Shown piece by piece: positions 36,017 through 45,768 of a stretch of DNA of 64,000 bases. The DNA lies in assembly GCF_000422785.1 (NCBI RefSeq), contig NZ_KE383918.1, positions 93,748 through 157,747 on the forward strand. The letters run 5' to 3'. The notes under the pieces are model-generated. The model was not told the DNA's origin. It searched no databases and saw nothing but the letters and a program-made list of their open reading frames with translations. The translations under genes were made by a program, and so were the position numbers. Numbering within the stretch: the first letter of the stretch is position 1; every line of letters begins with the position of its first letter. Source of the stretch: Pseudovibrio exalbescens DSM 16456. Its GTDB lineage: Bacteria > Pseudomonadota > Alphaproteobacteria > Rhizobiales > Stappiaceae.

Positions 36017-37333
36017 GTGCAAACCAACTTCACGCCCGAACAACTCCAAGATCCTGCTGTTGCGAACTCAGAGCAGATCCTGCGCAAGTGTGTGCATTGC
36101 GGTTTCTGTACAGCGACCTGTCCCACCTTTACCTTGCTGGGAGATGAGCTCGACAGCCCGCGTGGTCGTATTTATCTGATCAAGGAGATGTTGGAAAATG
36201 ATCGTCCCGCGGATGCGCGAACGGTTAAGCATATTGATCGATGCTTGTCATGTCTGGCTTGTATGACAACCTGTCCTTCGGGCGTGAATTACATGCACTT
36301 GGTGGATCACGCACGGACGCACATCGAAAAGACGTACAAACGGCCTTTCCATGACAGGGTGCTCAGGTCCGTTCTTGCCAACATTCTGCCGTATCCCGCG
36401 CGCTTCAGGTGGGCCCTTCGTGCGGCGAGGGTGTCCAAGCCATTCGCCGGTTTATTTCGCAAGTTGGGGGGACCTTTTGGCAGGCTGGGTGCCATGCTTG
36501 ACTTGGCACCCTCTGGAAGCCTTCTCCCCTCCCGATTGGGCCCAGGGCAACACTATCCAGAGCTGGAGAGTAAAAAGGGCAGGGTGGTATTGCTCAAGGG
36601 CTGTGCCCAACCGGTGATGAAACCTTCCATCAATGAAGCGACGGTGCGGCTTCTAACACGTCTGGGCTATGAAGTGGCAAGCGCCCCGGATGAAGGGTGC
36701 TGTGGTGCACTGGTGCACCATATGGGCCGTGAGGACGACGCGCTGGATAGTGCACGGCGCAATGTTGATGCGTGGATCAAGCAGCACGAACGGGAACCAC
36801 TGGAGGCGATCGTCATCACGGCCTCTGGATGTGGCACCACGATTAAGGACTATGGGTTTATGCTGCGCAACGATCCACAGTACAAGGAAAAGGCGGCCAT
36901 GATTTCCAGCTTGGCGGTCGACATCACGGAGTTCCTCTCGAAAGTAGAGTTGGGACTTCCACGCAAATCGGTTCGCGCCACTGTTGCCTATCATTCTGCG
37001 TGCTCCATGCAGCATGGCCAGAAAATAACGAGCCAACCCAAGCAATTGCTCACGCAGGCGGGCTTTAAAGTAAAGGATGTACCAGAGGGACATCTGTGTT
37101 GTGGGTCGGCTGGCACCTACAACATCATGCAGCCGCAAATTGCGGAGAAACTGAAAGAACGCAAACTTGCCAACATCAGCCGCACGAGACCCGATTTGAT
37201 TGCAACGGGGAATATTGGTTGTATTACACAGTTGAGTACAGGCGCCGATGTTCCGGTGGTGCACACGGTGGAGCTGTTGGACTGGGTTTATGGCGGCCCC
37301 ATGCCGAATGGATGTGATAGCACTCTTGCGTGA
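36017..37333 (+). CDS. glcF: Glycolate oxidase iron-sulfur subunit GlcF
   Basis: A 438-residue protein with two 4Fe-4S motifs, CVHCGFCTATCP (about 25-36) and CLSCLACMTTCP (about 76-87), followed by CCG domains with EGCCGALVHH and HLCCGSAGTY. It passes electrons from the flavin subunits to the membrane. The start is GTG at 36017, preceded by a GGGGGTG stretch ending in the glcE stop codon; the three genes are tightly linked. It is about 30 residues longer than E. coli GlcF. Confidence 0.95.
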   Translation: MQTNFTPEQLQDPAVANSEQILRKCVHCGFCTATCPTFTLLGDELDSPRGRIYLIKEMLENDRPADARTVKHIDRCLSCLACMTTCPSGVNYMHLVDHARTHIEKTYKRPFHDRVLRSVLANILPYPARFRWALRAARVSKPFAGLFRKLGGPFGRLGAMLDLAPSGSLLPSRLGPGQHYPELESKKGRVVLLKGCAQPVMKPSINEATVRLLTRLGYEVASAPDEGCCGALVHHMGREDDALDSARRNVDAWIKQHEREPLEAIVITASGCGTTIKDYGFMLRNDPQYKEKAAMISSLAVDITEFLSKVELGLPRKSVRATVAYHSACSMQHGQKITSQPKQLLTQAGFKVKDVPEGHLCCGSAGTYNIMQPQIAEKLKERKLANISRTRPDLIATGNIGCITQLSTGADVPVVHTVELLDWVYGGPMPNGCDSTLA

Positions 37334-37396
37334 TGGGGATAGGGAGCCTAGATCCCCAAGAAGTAAGAATAAAACAAGATCAGGAGGTCGGGTGCC

Positions 37397-38074
37397 ATGT
37401 CAGCGGCAGGAAAAAGCACAGCTGTCGTGAGCCTGGGAATTTCGTGCCAAAGTGCTCGTCAAATACGCACGCATACCGAGCTGATCTCCAGCCTGCTTGG
37501 CGAACCTGTCGAGCACACTTCTCATTTCTTCGATGGGTTGGTCACACCACCATTGGGGCTTGCAAAGCTGTTGGATGACGGATTTCCCCTGTTTTCTCGA
37601 GAAAGCCTCGAAGACGGACCGGGTCATCCTACGTGGCAGCCCTACGGAATTCGGTTTTTGCATCATTTTCGCGGTGAAGACGGCGTTGCCGATATCGATG
37701 CGTACTTCGACAATGAGGTTTCGAGGTTTACTTACCTGCGTCGCCGGTTCCTGCAACTTCGAGATGCTGAGAACTTGCTCTTTGTCATTTCGAACTCTCA
37801 GAACAATTTGGATGAAGTTGCGCAGGAAACGGCGATGGAAACCATTGAGTTTGACCAGGGGCAACTGGAAACGCTCAAAGGCAGTCTGGCCCGATTTTTC
37901 GGTCGGCACTGGCCGCTTGTGGTCGTAACGCATGAAGAGCGGGTGCAAGATGTGTCTCATGACGCGCTTCACATCTTGCAGCCTGATTCAACAGAATGGA
38001 CTGGAGACAAGCAGCAATGGGCTGATGTCTTTCGCCGCCACCTCACTCTGCATGAGAGCGCGCGGTTCGTTTGA
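37397..38074 (+). CDS. DUF1796-like hypothetical protein
   Basis: A 225-residue cytoplasmic protein without a signal peptide. Its start (VVSLGISCQSARQIR) and the next block (HFFDGLVTPPLGLAKLLDD) resemble DUF1796, a family whose members have a conserved Cys and are sometimes called papain-like. A His appears in LHHFRG and again in VVTHEERVQD. I see no firm catalytic set, so enzyme function is unproved. It follows glcF by 63 bp with AGGAGG ten bases before the ATG, so it may be co-transcribed with glcDEF. Confidence 0.6.
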   Translation: MSAAGKSTAVVSLGISCQSARQIRTHTELISSLLGEPVEHTSHFFDGLVTPPLGLAKLLDDGFPLFSRESLEDGPGHPTWQPYGIRFLHHFRGEDGVADIDAYFDNEVSRFTYLRRRFLQLRDAENLLFVISNSQNNLDEVAQETAMETIEFDQGQLETLKGSLARFFGRHWPLVVVTHEERVQDVSHDALHILQPDSTEWTGDKQQWADVFRRHLTLHESARFV

Positions 38075-38098
38075 AAGATCTGCCTCGACAGAAGTCGG

Positions 38099-38797
38099 CT
38101 AACGTACAACCACTTTGGCGCCAACAGGAACACGGGCATAGAGGTCCATGACATCTTCATTGCGCATACGGATGCACCCTGAAGATACCGCTTGCCCGAT
38201 GGTCCATGGCTCGTTTGAACCGTGGATTCTATAGAGAGTTGAACCGAGATAAAGGGCACGCGCGCCAAGTGGGTTTTTGGGTCCACCCGGGACGTAACGA
38301 GGAAGGTCTGGTCTGCGCTGCAGCATCGCTTCCGGTGGGCGCCAATCGGGCCATTCTCTTTTCCGTGTCACTTTGTGGGTGCCAGCCCATTCGAAGCCCG
38401 GTCGCCCAACACCCACTCCATAACGCCGCGCCTTCTTGCCTGGTAGAACGTGGTACAGGTAACGGGCGTTTGTATCGATGATGATCGTGCCCGGCCGCTC
38501 ATGGCCGGCGTAATTTACCGTTGTTGGGAGGAATTGCTCCGGGATCCGTCTGGTTTGATGGTTTTTGAAGTTAGGCGTAGTTGCGGGCGCGCTGTGAGGC
38601 TGTGGAGAGCGTGACCGCAACACCCTCCGATGTTGTGGGGCAATTTGCATTTCCCACGGATCAGAAAGGTTCGGACTCAACACAGGTGGCGGCGCAGAAG
38701 CGCGTGGTGTGAAGTCGGCTAGAGCTGAGGCGCTTGGGGTTAGTACCCAAAGAACAGCGACACATAGATAGCGTGATGCGCGTTGAAAACGGCCCAT
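38099..38797 (-). CDS. L,D-transpeptidase (YkuD domain) with signal peptide
   Basis: A 232-residue exported enzyme of cell-wall crosslinking. Signal peptide in residues 1-27 (hydrophobic CVAVLWVLTPSASALA). The YkuD domain contains the catalytic motif HGSNEPWTIGQAVSSGCIRM, with His and the nucleophile Cys in SSGCIRM. Upstream of it, GTIIIDTNARYLYHVLPG and PGGPKNPLGARALYLG are typical of the family. It makes 3-3 crosslinks or attaches proteins to peptidoglycan. Start taken at 38797, with GGGGA eight bases upstream; a longer frame adds an extra hydrophobic stretch. Convergent with the gene at 37397. Confidence 0.93.
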   Translation of the reverse strand: MGRFQRASRYLCVAVLWVLTPSASALADFTPRASAPPPVLSPNLSDPWEMQIAPQHRRVLRSRSPQPHSAPATTPNFKNHQTRRIPEQFLPTTVNYAGHERPGTIIIDTNARYLYHVLPGKKARRYGVGVGRPGFEWAGTHKVTRKREWPDWRPPEAMLQRRPDLPRYVPGGPKNPLGARALYLGSTLYRIHGSNEPWTIGQAVSSGCIRMRNEDVMDLYARVPVGAKVVVR

Positions 38798-39192
38798 GGA
38801 GTAATCCCCGATTGCAGCAAGTGAATTGACCGTAATAACCACTAAGAAATAACTGGTTAAGAGCACAAGCTGCCGTTCGGGTCATCTCTGTTTTGGTAAA
38901 TGAAGTCTTAATGCTACAAAATTGAAGTTTTCTTGAATAAAACCTGTACTTGTTATATGAGCGACGCAAACGAGCCGTAATGCACCCGATGGACGGCGAG
39001 CAATATGGGTGCGCATTCTTCTGGGAAATCAATTCTTAAGGGACGTCTGTTTAGCTTTCGGAAAATCTGACGATTCGAGATCGATGTCTTTTTATGTTTG
39101 AAACGTGAGTTGCAGGGTGATGTGGCGTCCCGCAATTCTAAGGCATCAATACCGGATGATCGTGCGGCCCAAGTTAGAGGTTTGGAGTGGCA
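38798..39192. other. Intergenic region between the transpeptidase and cheZ genes
   Basis: No reading frame here looks coding to me. The left half is AT-rich and should include the transpeptidase promoter. A 6-bp inverted repeat (GCACCC at 38982, GGGTGC at 39007) is of uncertain value. The stretch before cheZ shows an AGAGG/GGAG ribosome-site region at its end. Confidence 0.4.
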
Positions 39193-39924
39193 ATGGTAGT
39201 TGCAAAGCGAGCATTTCGCGCTGAGGTCCATTTTGATCGCACTCGTGTGGCGATTGAAGAGGATGGCTGCGAGGATAGTTTGCGGCACCGCGAAGTAATG
39301 CGCGAGCTGGCGGAGTTGAAGTCGCTGGTAAAGCCGCAGCCGGACGCAAGCTCGATTTCGGAGCAATTGACAAATGCCCTGCGCGAAGAGTTGGGCGAAG
39401 CAGCGAAGCTCAAGGTGGAACTGGACGCGATCTATGATGCAATCGCTAAAACCAAGACAGAGTTGGCCGCGTTACATCGCAAAGCAGCGCAAACCGAACC
39501 GGTTGGCAGTCATGTTGCCAACGAGCTGGATGCCATCGTAAAGGGCACTGAGGGCGCGACCGAGCAAATTCTGGGATCTGCCGAACATATTGATGAAGTC
39601 GCAGGCAGCCTTGGGGATGTCGTTCCGCCGGCTCAGCAGGCTATGGTTACCGATATTCAGGATCGCGTCATTTCCATTTTTGAAGCCTGTAACTTCCAGG
39701 ATTTGACGGGCCAGCGCATCACCAAAGTGGTGGCGACCCTGTCCTTCGTCGAAGAGCGCATCATCAAGATGATGGAAATCTGGGGCGGCCTGGAAAGCTT
39801 CAAGGATGTGGCTGTGCCGGAGGATCCGCCGAAGGATGAAAACGAAGCGCTGCTTCACGGGCCTGCGCTTGAGGGCGAGCCCGGTGTTGTGACGCAGGAT
39901 GACATTGACGCCTTGTTCTCTTAA
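39193..39924 (+). CDS. cheZ: Chemotaxis phosphatase CheZ
   Basis: A 243-residue, mostly helical protein. FQDLTGQ (168-174) holds the Asp170 and Gln174 that correspond to the catalytic pair of E. coli CheZ (Asp143, Gln147). CheZ dephosphorylates CheY-P. The C-terminal DIDALFS resembles the short tail helix that binds CheY. The N-terminal half is a coiled coil (EEDGCEDSLRHREVMRELAE). I start at the ATG at 39193 (GGAG five bases upstream), with a GTG two codons earlier also possible. The gene stands alone, without other che or flagellar genes nearby. Confidence 0.9.
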   Translation: MVVAKRAFRAEVHFDRTRVAIEEDGCEDSLRHREVMRELAELKSLVKPQPDASSISEQLTNALREELGEAAKLKVELDAIYDAIAKTKTELAALHRKAAQTEPVGSHVANELDAIVKGTEGATEQILGSAEHIDEVAGSLGDVVPPAQQAMVTDIQDRVISIFEACNFQDLTGQRITKVVATLSFVEERIIKMMEIWGGLESFKDVAVPEDPPKDENEALLHGPALEGEPGVVTQDDIDALFS

Positions 39925-39951
39925 GTGGCCTGAATAAAGGTCTGCCGAATG

Positions 39952-39995
39952 CTCCACCGAAAAAGCCTTCCGACGGATTTTCGGTGGAGTTTTTT
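39952..39995 (+). terminator. Intrinsic terminator after cheZ
   Basis: CTCCACCGAAAA (39952) pairs with TTTTCGGTGGAG (39978-39989), a 12-bp stem with a 14-base loop, followed by TTTTTT. A clear rho-independent terminator. Confidence 0.93.
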
Positions 39996-40032
39996 GTAGC
40001 TATGGTTGAACAAATAGAGAACGGAGAGCGCG

Positions 40033-40671
40033 ATGACCGAAACACCGGCAAAAGGTCTGCTGCAGGGAAAAGATGGATCATGCACATGCTGGTGGCATGG
40101 CGGGGATCCTTTCTATAAACGCTATCACGATGAAGAATGGGGGCGCCCCGTTTTTTCCGATCACCGACTTTTTGAGAAAATCTGTCTTGAGGGTTTTCAG
40201 GCCGGTTTGTCATGGTTGACGATTTTGCGAAAGCGCGAGAACTTTCGCGCAGCATTTGCAAGCTTCGACTTTGACCGGATCGCGCGGTTTGATGAGGCAG
40301 ACGTAGAGCGTCTGGTGCAGGATGCAGGCATCATTCGCCATCGCGGAAAGATCAACTCCACCATCAACAATGCAAAAAGGGCACAAGAACTGAGAGAGGA
40401 ATTCGGTTCGCTTGCAAAATATTTCTGGTCTTGGGAACCAGCCCCCGAAGAGCGTCCTCTAAAAGCCGACTATGACAGCCTCGCCCCGCTCGGTAAGACT
40501 CAGACCTCTACCAATCTCTCAAAGGACCTGAAGAAGCGCGGGTGGACCTTTGTCGGACCGACGACTGTTTATGCCTTTATGCAAGCCATGGGGATGGTGA
40601 ACGACCATCTGGAGGGCTGCACTTTCCGAGAGGTTGTTGAAGCTGAGCGCGCTCAGGCGAAGCGCCCATGA
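40033..40671 (+). CDS. tag: DNA-3-methyladenine glycosylase I
   Basis: A 212-residue Tag-family base-excision glycosylase that removes 3-methyladenine. The zinc ligands appear as Cys19 (CTCWW), His32 (RYHDEEWG) and His192/Cys196 (NDHLEGC). The catalytic pocket appears in LFEKICLEGFQAGLSW. It has a separate transcription unit between the cheZ terminator and the convergent hisG gene. Confidence 0.95.
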   Translation: MTETPAKGLLQGKDGSCTCWWHGGDPFYKRYHDEEWGRPVFSDHRLFEKICLEGFQAGLSWLTILRKRENFRAAFASFDFDRIARFDEADVERLVQDAGIIRHRGKINSTINNAKRAQELREEFGSLAKYFWSWEPAPEERPLKADYDSLAPLGKTQTSTNLSKDLKKRGWTFVGPTTVYAFMQAMGMVNDHLEGCTFREVVEAERAQAKRP

Positions 40672-40731
40672 TGTTGCACGGTACGGCGTGCTCCGCCGCC
40701 CACTTCAAATCCGCAGCAGGCGGCGTCAGCC

Positions 40732-41706
40732 CTATGATCCTGTGACCCGATGTTTGAGGGGATCAAAAAGCGGGTTGTCTGTTGTGAACACATAATCCAG
40801 ACCGGCTACGCTCACCAATGGGGCGCCTCTCGCCCGCAACCAGTTTGCACACTCCGCCACCGCCTTCGAGGGGCAATGCAGGATCAGCACGGACTCTGAA
40901 GGGGTGCCGAATGGAGCAGTGCAGCCGAACTTGGTTGCGGCTTCTGATGCGATCTCTGCAGGCGCCCGAACGGAACACCGAACTTCCTTCAACTTGTGGG
41001 CTTCGTCTTGTGCAGCGATCTGGTCCAGAATCTGCCGGGCCACATCAAGGTTCTTTTCTGACCAGTCGGCCGTCAGGGAAGCCACCAGATGGGCTTGCGA
41101 TTTCATCATCACCCCATCATCCGGAACCTTCAACGCATTGGCTTCCAGCGTCGAGCCTGTGGAGGTGATGTCCACGATCATCTCTGCAGCCCCGGCTGCA
41201 GGTGCTCCCTCGGTCGCCCCGGCGCTTTCGACAATGCGATAATCCAGAATGCCGTGACTTGCGAAGAATTGCCGGGTTATGTTGACGTACTTTGTCGCGA
41301 TGCGCATCCGTGTTCCATGACGAGCGCGAAAGTCCGAAGCCACATCCGCCAGATCGGTCATTGATGTTACATCGATCCATGCTTTCGGCACGGCAATCAC
41401 CACATCTGCATGACCAAAGCCCAGCGGCGTCACGATGTGGGTCTTCTCTTCTGGCCGATCAATGTTCTCACGCACAAGATCGGTTCCGGTCACGCCGAAG
41501 TGGACGGTACCGGCCGCAATTTCTCGGGCAATTTCAGAAGCGGAAAGGAAAGCTATTTCCAAACCGTCAATACCTTTGATGTTGCCACGATAGTTGCGGT
41601 CGCCGCCGGGCCGTTCGATCTTGAGGCCGGCTTTGGCGAAGAAATCCTGCGTTTTTTCCTGAAGGCGCCCTTTTGAGGGCAGCGCAACGATCAAATTCTC
41701 ACTCAT
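40732..41706 (-). CDS. hisG: ATP phosphoribosyltransferase catalytic subunit
   Basis: A 324-residue enzyme for the first step of histidine synthesis (ATP plus PRPP). LAVPSKGRL-like start (VALPSKGRLQE), FGVTGTDLVRE, the PRPP motif VESAGATEGAPAAGAAEMIV and DITSTGSTL support it. The length matches the longer alphaproteobacterial form seen in Bradyrhizobium-like species, not the short 230-residue form. Histidine control probably uses HisZ, encoded 15 bp upstream. Last gene of hisS-hisZ-hisG. Confidence 0.95.
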   Translation of the reverse strand: MSENLIVALPSKGRLQEKTQDFFAKAGLKIERPGGDRNYRGNIKGIDGLEIAFLSASEIAREIAAGTVHFGVTGTDLVRENIDRPEEKTHIVTPLGFGHADVVIAVPKAWIDVTSMTDLADVASDFRARHGTRMRIATKYVNITRQFFASHGILDYRIVESAGATEGAPAAGAAEMIVDITSTGSTLEANALKVPDDGVMMKSQAHLVASLTADWSEKNLDVARQILDQIAAQDEAHKLKEVRCSVRAPAEIASEAATKFGCTAPFGTPSESVLILHCPSKAVAECANWLRARGAPLVSVAGLDYVFTTDNPLFDPLKHRVTGS

Positions 41707-41721
41707 CGGTTTTGCCCTCTA

Positions 41722-42828
41722 TCAAATGCGGTCGAGCCAGGTTGTAAAGCCGATGGCAGGCACGGGCTTGGGCGCGCCCAGCAGTTCAACCAGCTTGTCA
41801 TAACGACCACCGCCCATGAATTGCCCAAGGTGCTCGGTTCGCTTCGTGTGCATTTCAAAAACAAAACCGGTGTAATAGTCGAGACGCCGACCAAAGTCGC
41901 CGGAGTATTCCAGCTGCGAGATATCGATGCCGCGTTCGGCCATGAGCTCTGTGCGTTTGGCGAGCCGTTGGATGGAAGTGTCCAGTTCAAGCCCTGTCTC
42001 TCTGGCAAAAGCATGCAGTGTTTCAACCGCCCGATCGGGCGGAGGGCCGGATATATCCAGATATGCTTTCAGTCGTCCCAAGGCGTCTTTATCAACACCG
42101 GGTCCAGAGCGAAGGGCTGCCTGTTCCATGAAACGCTCGGCAATTTCGTGAGCACTACGGCCGCCCACGGCGGAAACACCGGCAATGGAAAGCAGGTCCT
42201 CAACAACCGCGACAGCTGCCTCTGGGTCTTTGCCTTCCATGGCGGCCAGCAGTCCAAGTTTGCCTTCCGGAGCGCCATCGCTGCCACTCATACGCTCAAT
42301 CACTGCATTCAAATTCGGGCGTGTACCAAAAACATCGCGCAATCGGCGTTGCCAGACCTTAGGGATCTCGAGAGCTTTCAAAACGGCGACAAAAAGCCCT
42401 TCGTCGCCAATGCGAACGCGATAGTCTTCAACATTCAGAAGGTCTGCCGCTTCCAATGCGAGGCTCAACATATCGGCATCGGCCTGCTCCTCATCGGAAC
42501 GGCCAATGGATTCGACACCTGCCTGCAGGGTCTCGCCAATTGTGCCAGCACGTTGGCGAAACACGGGCCCGGCATAGGAAAATGCTGCGATGCGATCGGG
42601 GGCGCCGCCTTGCAGATAATGTCGTGCTACAGGAATTGTGAAATCGGGCCGCAAGCATAGTTCATGACCATCCTCACCATGGGTAAGAAACAGGCGTCGA
42701 CGAAGGTCTTCGCCCACCAGATCAAGAAACGTTTCCGCAGGTTGCAGAATTGGTGGAGTCACCGTTTCATAGCCTGTGGATGTAAACAGACGGCTCAAGG
42801 CCGCAATGCGTGCATCGCCCGAAGTCAT
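41722..42828 (-). CDS. hisZ: ATP phosphoribosyltransferase regulatory subunit
   Basis: A 368-residue HisRS-like protein without the tRNA-binding domain. Class II synthetase motifs are degraded but recognisable (LCLRPDFTIPVARHYL, FSYAGPVFRQRAGTIGETLQ, YYTGFVFEMH). HisZ makes the hetero-octamer with HisG and gives histidine feedback control. It begins 4 bp after hisS, so the two are translated from one mRNA. Confidence 0.95.
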   Translation of the reverse strand: MTSGDARIAALSRLFTSTGYETVTPPILQPAETFLDLVGEDLRRRLFLTHGEDGHELCLRPDFTIPVARHYLQGGAPDRIAAFSYAGPVFRQRAGTIGETLQAGVESIGRSDEEQADADMLSLALEAADLLNVEDYRVRIGDEGLFVAVLKALEIPKVWQRRLRDVFGTRPNLNAVIERMSGSDGAPEGKLGLLAAMEGKDPEAAVAVVEDLLSIAGVSAVGGRSAHEIAERFMEQAALRSGPGVDKDALGRLKAYLDISGPPPDRAVETLHAFARETGLELDTSIQRLAKRTELMAERGIDISQLEYSGDFGRRLDYYTGFVFEMHTKRTEHLGQFMGGGRYDKLVELLGAPKPVPAIGFTTWLDRI

Positions 42829-42832
42829 GTGC

Positions 42833-44353
42833 TCAGCTCTCGCGTTCTTTCTGTCGGTCTTGTTCCTGAGACTTCAATAGTTTCAGGACTTCCTCGACAA
42901 GGTTTTCCGTCTTGACAGCAAACTGTGCCGGACGGCTTTCGCGCCATGTCTTGTTGTCTTCAATCTCTTCGGAAAGCCGTTTGCCTTCGATGAGATCCTT
43001 GATCTGAATCTCACCAGCTTCACGTTCTTGAGAGCCTTGAATGATGGCGCAAGGGGAGTTGCGTTTGTCGGCATATTGTAGCTGCTTGCCAAACTGTTTC
43101 GGATTCCCTTGGAACATTTCGGACCGAATGCCGGCAGTGCGCAGTTCCTGTACCATGCGCATGTAGTGCGAAAGGCTCTCCGTATCCCGATCCATTACGC
43201 AGACAACGACCGGGCCGAGGATTTCTTCATCACCCAGTTTTCCCAGTACCTTGAGTGCGGCCATCAGGCGGGAAACGCCCACCGAAAACCCGGTGGAAGG
43301 TACTGGTTGGCTCATGAACCTGGAGACGAGGCCGTCATAGCGACCGCCGCCGCCAACGGAGCCGAAGCGAACTGGGTTGCCTTTTTCGTCTTTGACTTCA
43401 AAGGTCAGTTCAGCTTCATAAACTGGGCCGGTGTAGTATTCGAGCCCGCGTACAACGGAAGGGTCAATCAATACCCGGCCATCAGAATATCCGGCGGCGT
43501 CAAACAACGCTGCCATGGTAGCCAGTTCTTCAACCCCTTCAGCACCCACGGTGCTGTCCACAATAAGCTTGCGCAGATTATCAATGGTACCGGCTGCTGT
43601 TTCCGCGCCTGCCTCTACAAACGCCAAAACGACATCTGCGGCCTTGTCATCAAGGCCAGCGCCTTTCGTGAAATCGCCGCTATCGTCTTTTCGTCCTTCA
43701 CCCAGAAGGAGACGCACGCCCTCGACACCAAGGCGATCCAGCTTGTCGACGGCACGAAGGACAGTCAGTCGGCGTTCAGCGTGTTCATCGCCTGCAAGAC
43801 CTATGACTTCCATCACGCCATCAAGAACCTTGCGGTTGTTGACGCGGATCACGTAGTCGCCACGTGCAATGCCAAGACGCTCCATTGTATCCGAAGCCAT
43901 CATGCAGATTTCGGCATCAGCAGAAACGGACGGTGCGCCAATCGTGTCTGCATCAAATTGCATGAACTGGCGGAAGCGACCTGGTCCCGGCTTTTCGTTG
44001 CGGAACACATACCCGGCACGATAGCTGCGGTAGGGTTTGGGCAGGTGGTCAAAGTTTTCGGCGACATGGCGGGCAAGGGGCGCGGTCAAATCATACCGCA
44101 GGCTCATCCATTGCTCATCGTCATCTTGAAGCGAGAAAACACCGGCATTTGGGCGGTCCTGGTCAGGTAGGAACTTACCCAAGGCATCCGTATACTCGAA
44201 CTGAGGGGTTTCAACAGGTTCGAAGCCATATAGCTCGTAGGTGTCCTTGATCACCTTGAGCATGCGATCCATTGCCAGAAGCTCAGAAGGCCCCCGGTCC
44301 ACAAAGCCACGGGGCAAACGTGCCTTCAGCTTTGCGCTTTTCTTCTTTGCCAT
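42833..44353 (-). CDS. hisS: Histidyl-tRNA synthetase
   Basis: A 506-residue class II synthetase. Motif 2 is seen in [20 protein letters not shown], the histidine loops in [15 protein letters not shown] and [12 protein letters not shown], and the anticodon-binding domain occupies the last 100 residues or so. It charges tRNA-His. It heads the operon hisS-hisZ-hisG, tying histidine synthesis to synthetase supply. I see no leader peptide rich in His before it. Confidence 0.96.
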   Translation of the reverse strand: MAKKKSAKLKARLPRGFVDRGPSELLAMDRMLKVIKDTYELYGFEPVETPQFEYTDALGKFLPDQDRPNAGVFSLQDDDEQWMSLRYDLTAPLARHVAENFDHLPKPYRSYRAGYVFRNEKPGPGRFRQFMQFDADTIGAPSVSADAEICMMASDTMERLGIARGDYVIRVNNRKVLDGVMEVIGLAGDEHAERRLTVLRAVDKLDRLGVEGVRLLLGEGRKDDSGDFTKGAGLDDKAADVVLAFVEAGAETAAGTIDNLRKLIVDSTVGAEGVEELATMAALFDAAGYSDGRVLIDPSVVRGLEYYTGPVYEAELTFEVKDEKGNPVRFGSVGGGGRYDGLVSRFMSQPVPSTGFSVGVSRLMAALKVLGKLGDEEILGPVVVCVMDRDTESLSHYMRMVQELRTAGIRSEMFQGNPKQFGKQLQYADKRNSPCAIIQGSQEREAGEIQIKDLIEGKRLSEEIEDNKTWRESRPAQFAVKTENLVEEVLKLLKSQEQDRQKERES

Positions 44354-44583
44354 GAGGGTTACTCATCCCTAAGAACTGTGCGGACTGATGTATGGCTATA
44401 ATAAAGCCATTCGTTGAATGTCTCCTAGACCATACAGGTACCAAGGGCAAGGCGGGAGCACGGGTGAATCCCGAGTGATTTTATTAAACAGTGCTTGCAT
44501 TATCGATATTTGTGGCTACCGTCCCGCTCGAAAACGAGGGCAGCGCCTTCTCGGCGTTGGCGATTCCCAAGTGGAGTGAACAC

Positions 44584-45729
44584 GTGTCTGACACGAGCCC
44601 AGACGCACTATGCGAGAATGCAGACGCAACGGATGCCAAGTCCGGTCCCGAACTGTCGATCGTCCTGCCCACCTTTAACGAGAGAGAAAATGTTCCTCTT
44701 GTGGTGGAAGCTTTGCGGAAGTGCCTTGAAGGTGTCAATTGGGAGGTGATTGTTGTCGATGACAACTCCCCAGACGGCACGGCGGAATGCGCCAAGACAA
44801 TCGGTCAAGTTGATCCGCGGGTAAGGGTGATCCGCCGCATTGGTCGCCGTGGTCTGTCTGGTGCCTGTATCGAAGGCATGTTGGCCTCTTCCGCGAAATA
44901 TGTCGCTGTGATGGATGCCGATCTGCAACATGATGAAAACCTGTTGCCACGTATGCTGCAGGATCTGCGAAGTCAGGACTATGACATCGTGATTGCTTCA
45001 CGCCACGTTGAGGGTGGGGAAGTAGGGAATGGCCTCTCTGCGGTTCGCGAGTGGGGGTCGAACTTGGCAAATTCACTTGCTCGGCGTTTCTTGCAGGTTG
45101 ACCTTTCCGATCCGATGAGCGGCTTCTTCATGCTGCGCCGAGATGCCTTCGAAGATTTGGCCCCGTCTTTGTCAGCGCAGGGCTTCAAGATCATGCTGGA
45201 CATTGTAGCTACTGCCAAAGGCTCGTTGCGCATCAAGGAGCTGCCGTTTGTTTTTCGGGAGCGTCTTCATGGAGAGAGCAAGTTGGATACGCTTGTCACC
45301 ATGGACTATCTTGGCCTCCTGTTGGCCAAACTCTTTCATGACAGGCTGTCGATCCGCTTTCTCATGTTTTCCTTTGTTGGTGCGACAGGGGTGATTGTTC
45401 ATCTGGCTGTTCTTAAAACGTTGTTGGCAACAGGGCTGGCGCAGTTCAGCGCAGCGCAGTTGGTGGCGACCTTTGTTGCAATGACGTCCAACTTTTTTCT
45501 GAACAACAGGCTGACTTACAGAGACCGGCGGCTCAAAGGGTCTGCCTGGGTCCGGGGTTTGTTCACTTTCTATCTGGTGTGTAGTTTTGGTGTTCTTGCC
45601 AATGTGGGCGTGGCAGAGCTGATTTACGCTCAACAGCCGCTGTGGTGGTTGGCGGGAGCTGCAGGCGCATTGATGGGTGCTGTTTGGAACTACGTAGCGA
45701 GCAAGACGCTTACATGGCGCCAATCATAA
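44584..45729 (+). CDS. Polyprenyl-phosphate glycosyltransferase (GT2, DPM1-like) fused to GtrA
   Basis: A 381-residue protein. Residues about 25-250 form a GT2 domain: LSIVLPTFNERENV, VVDDNSPDGTAE and MDADLQHDE, the nucleotide/metal motif. Residues about 258-375 form a GtrA domain with four hydrophobic segments. This architecture charges undecaprenyl phosphate with a sugar and helps flip it to the periplasm. The GTG at 44584 has GGAG seven bases upstream; an earlier GTG at 44491 adds 31 residues and lacks a good site. First of three closely spaced genes with an ArnT-like transferase and a YdjC-like protein. Confidence 0.9.
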   Translation: MSDTSPDALCENADATDAKSGPELSIVLPTFNERENVPLVVEALRKCLEGVNWEVIVVDDNSPDGTAECAKTIGQVDPRVRVIRRIGRRGLSGACIEGMLASSAKYVAVMDADLQHDENLLPRMLQDLRSQDYDIVIASRHVEGGEVGNGLSAVREWGSNLANSLARRFLQVDLSDPMSGFFMLRRDAFEDLAPSLSAQGFKIMLDIVATAKGSLRIKELPFVFRERLHGESKLDTLVTMDYLGLLLAKLFHDRLSIRFLMFSFVGATGVIVHLAVLKTLLATGLAQFSAAQLVATFVAMTSNFFLNNRLTYRDRRLKGSAWVRGLFTFYLVCSFGVLANVGVAELIYAQQPLWWLAGAAGALMGAVWNYVASKTLTWRQS

Positions 45730-45768
45730 CGCTTGATTTTGCTGGAATCGACAAGCAGGAGGGGTTGT

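Noticed and set aside
41821..44170. Two long frames opposite hisZ and hisS
   Set aside because: Both are shadows of recognised genes with expected lengths and motifs.
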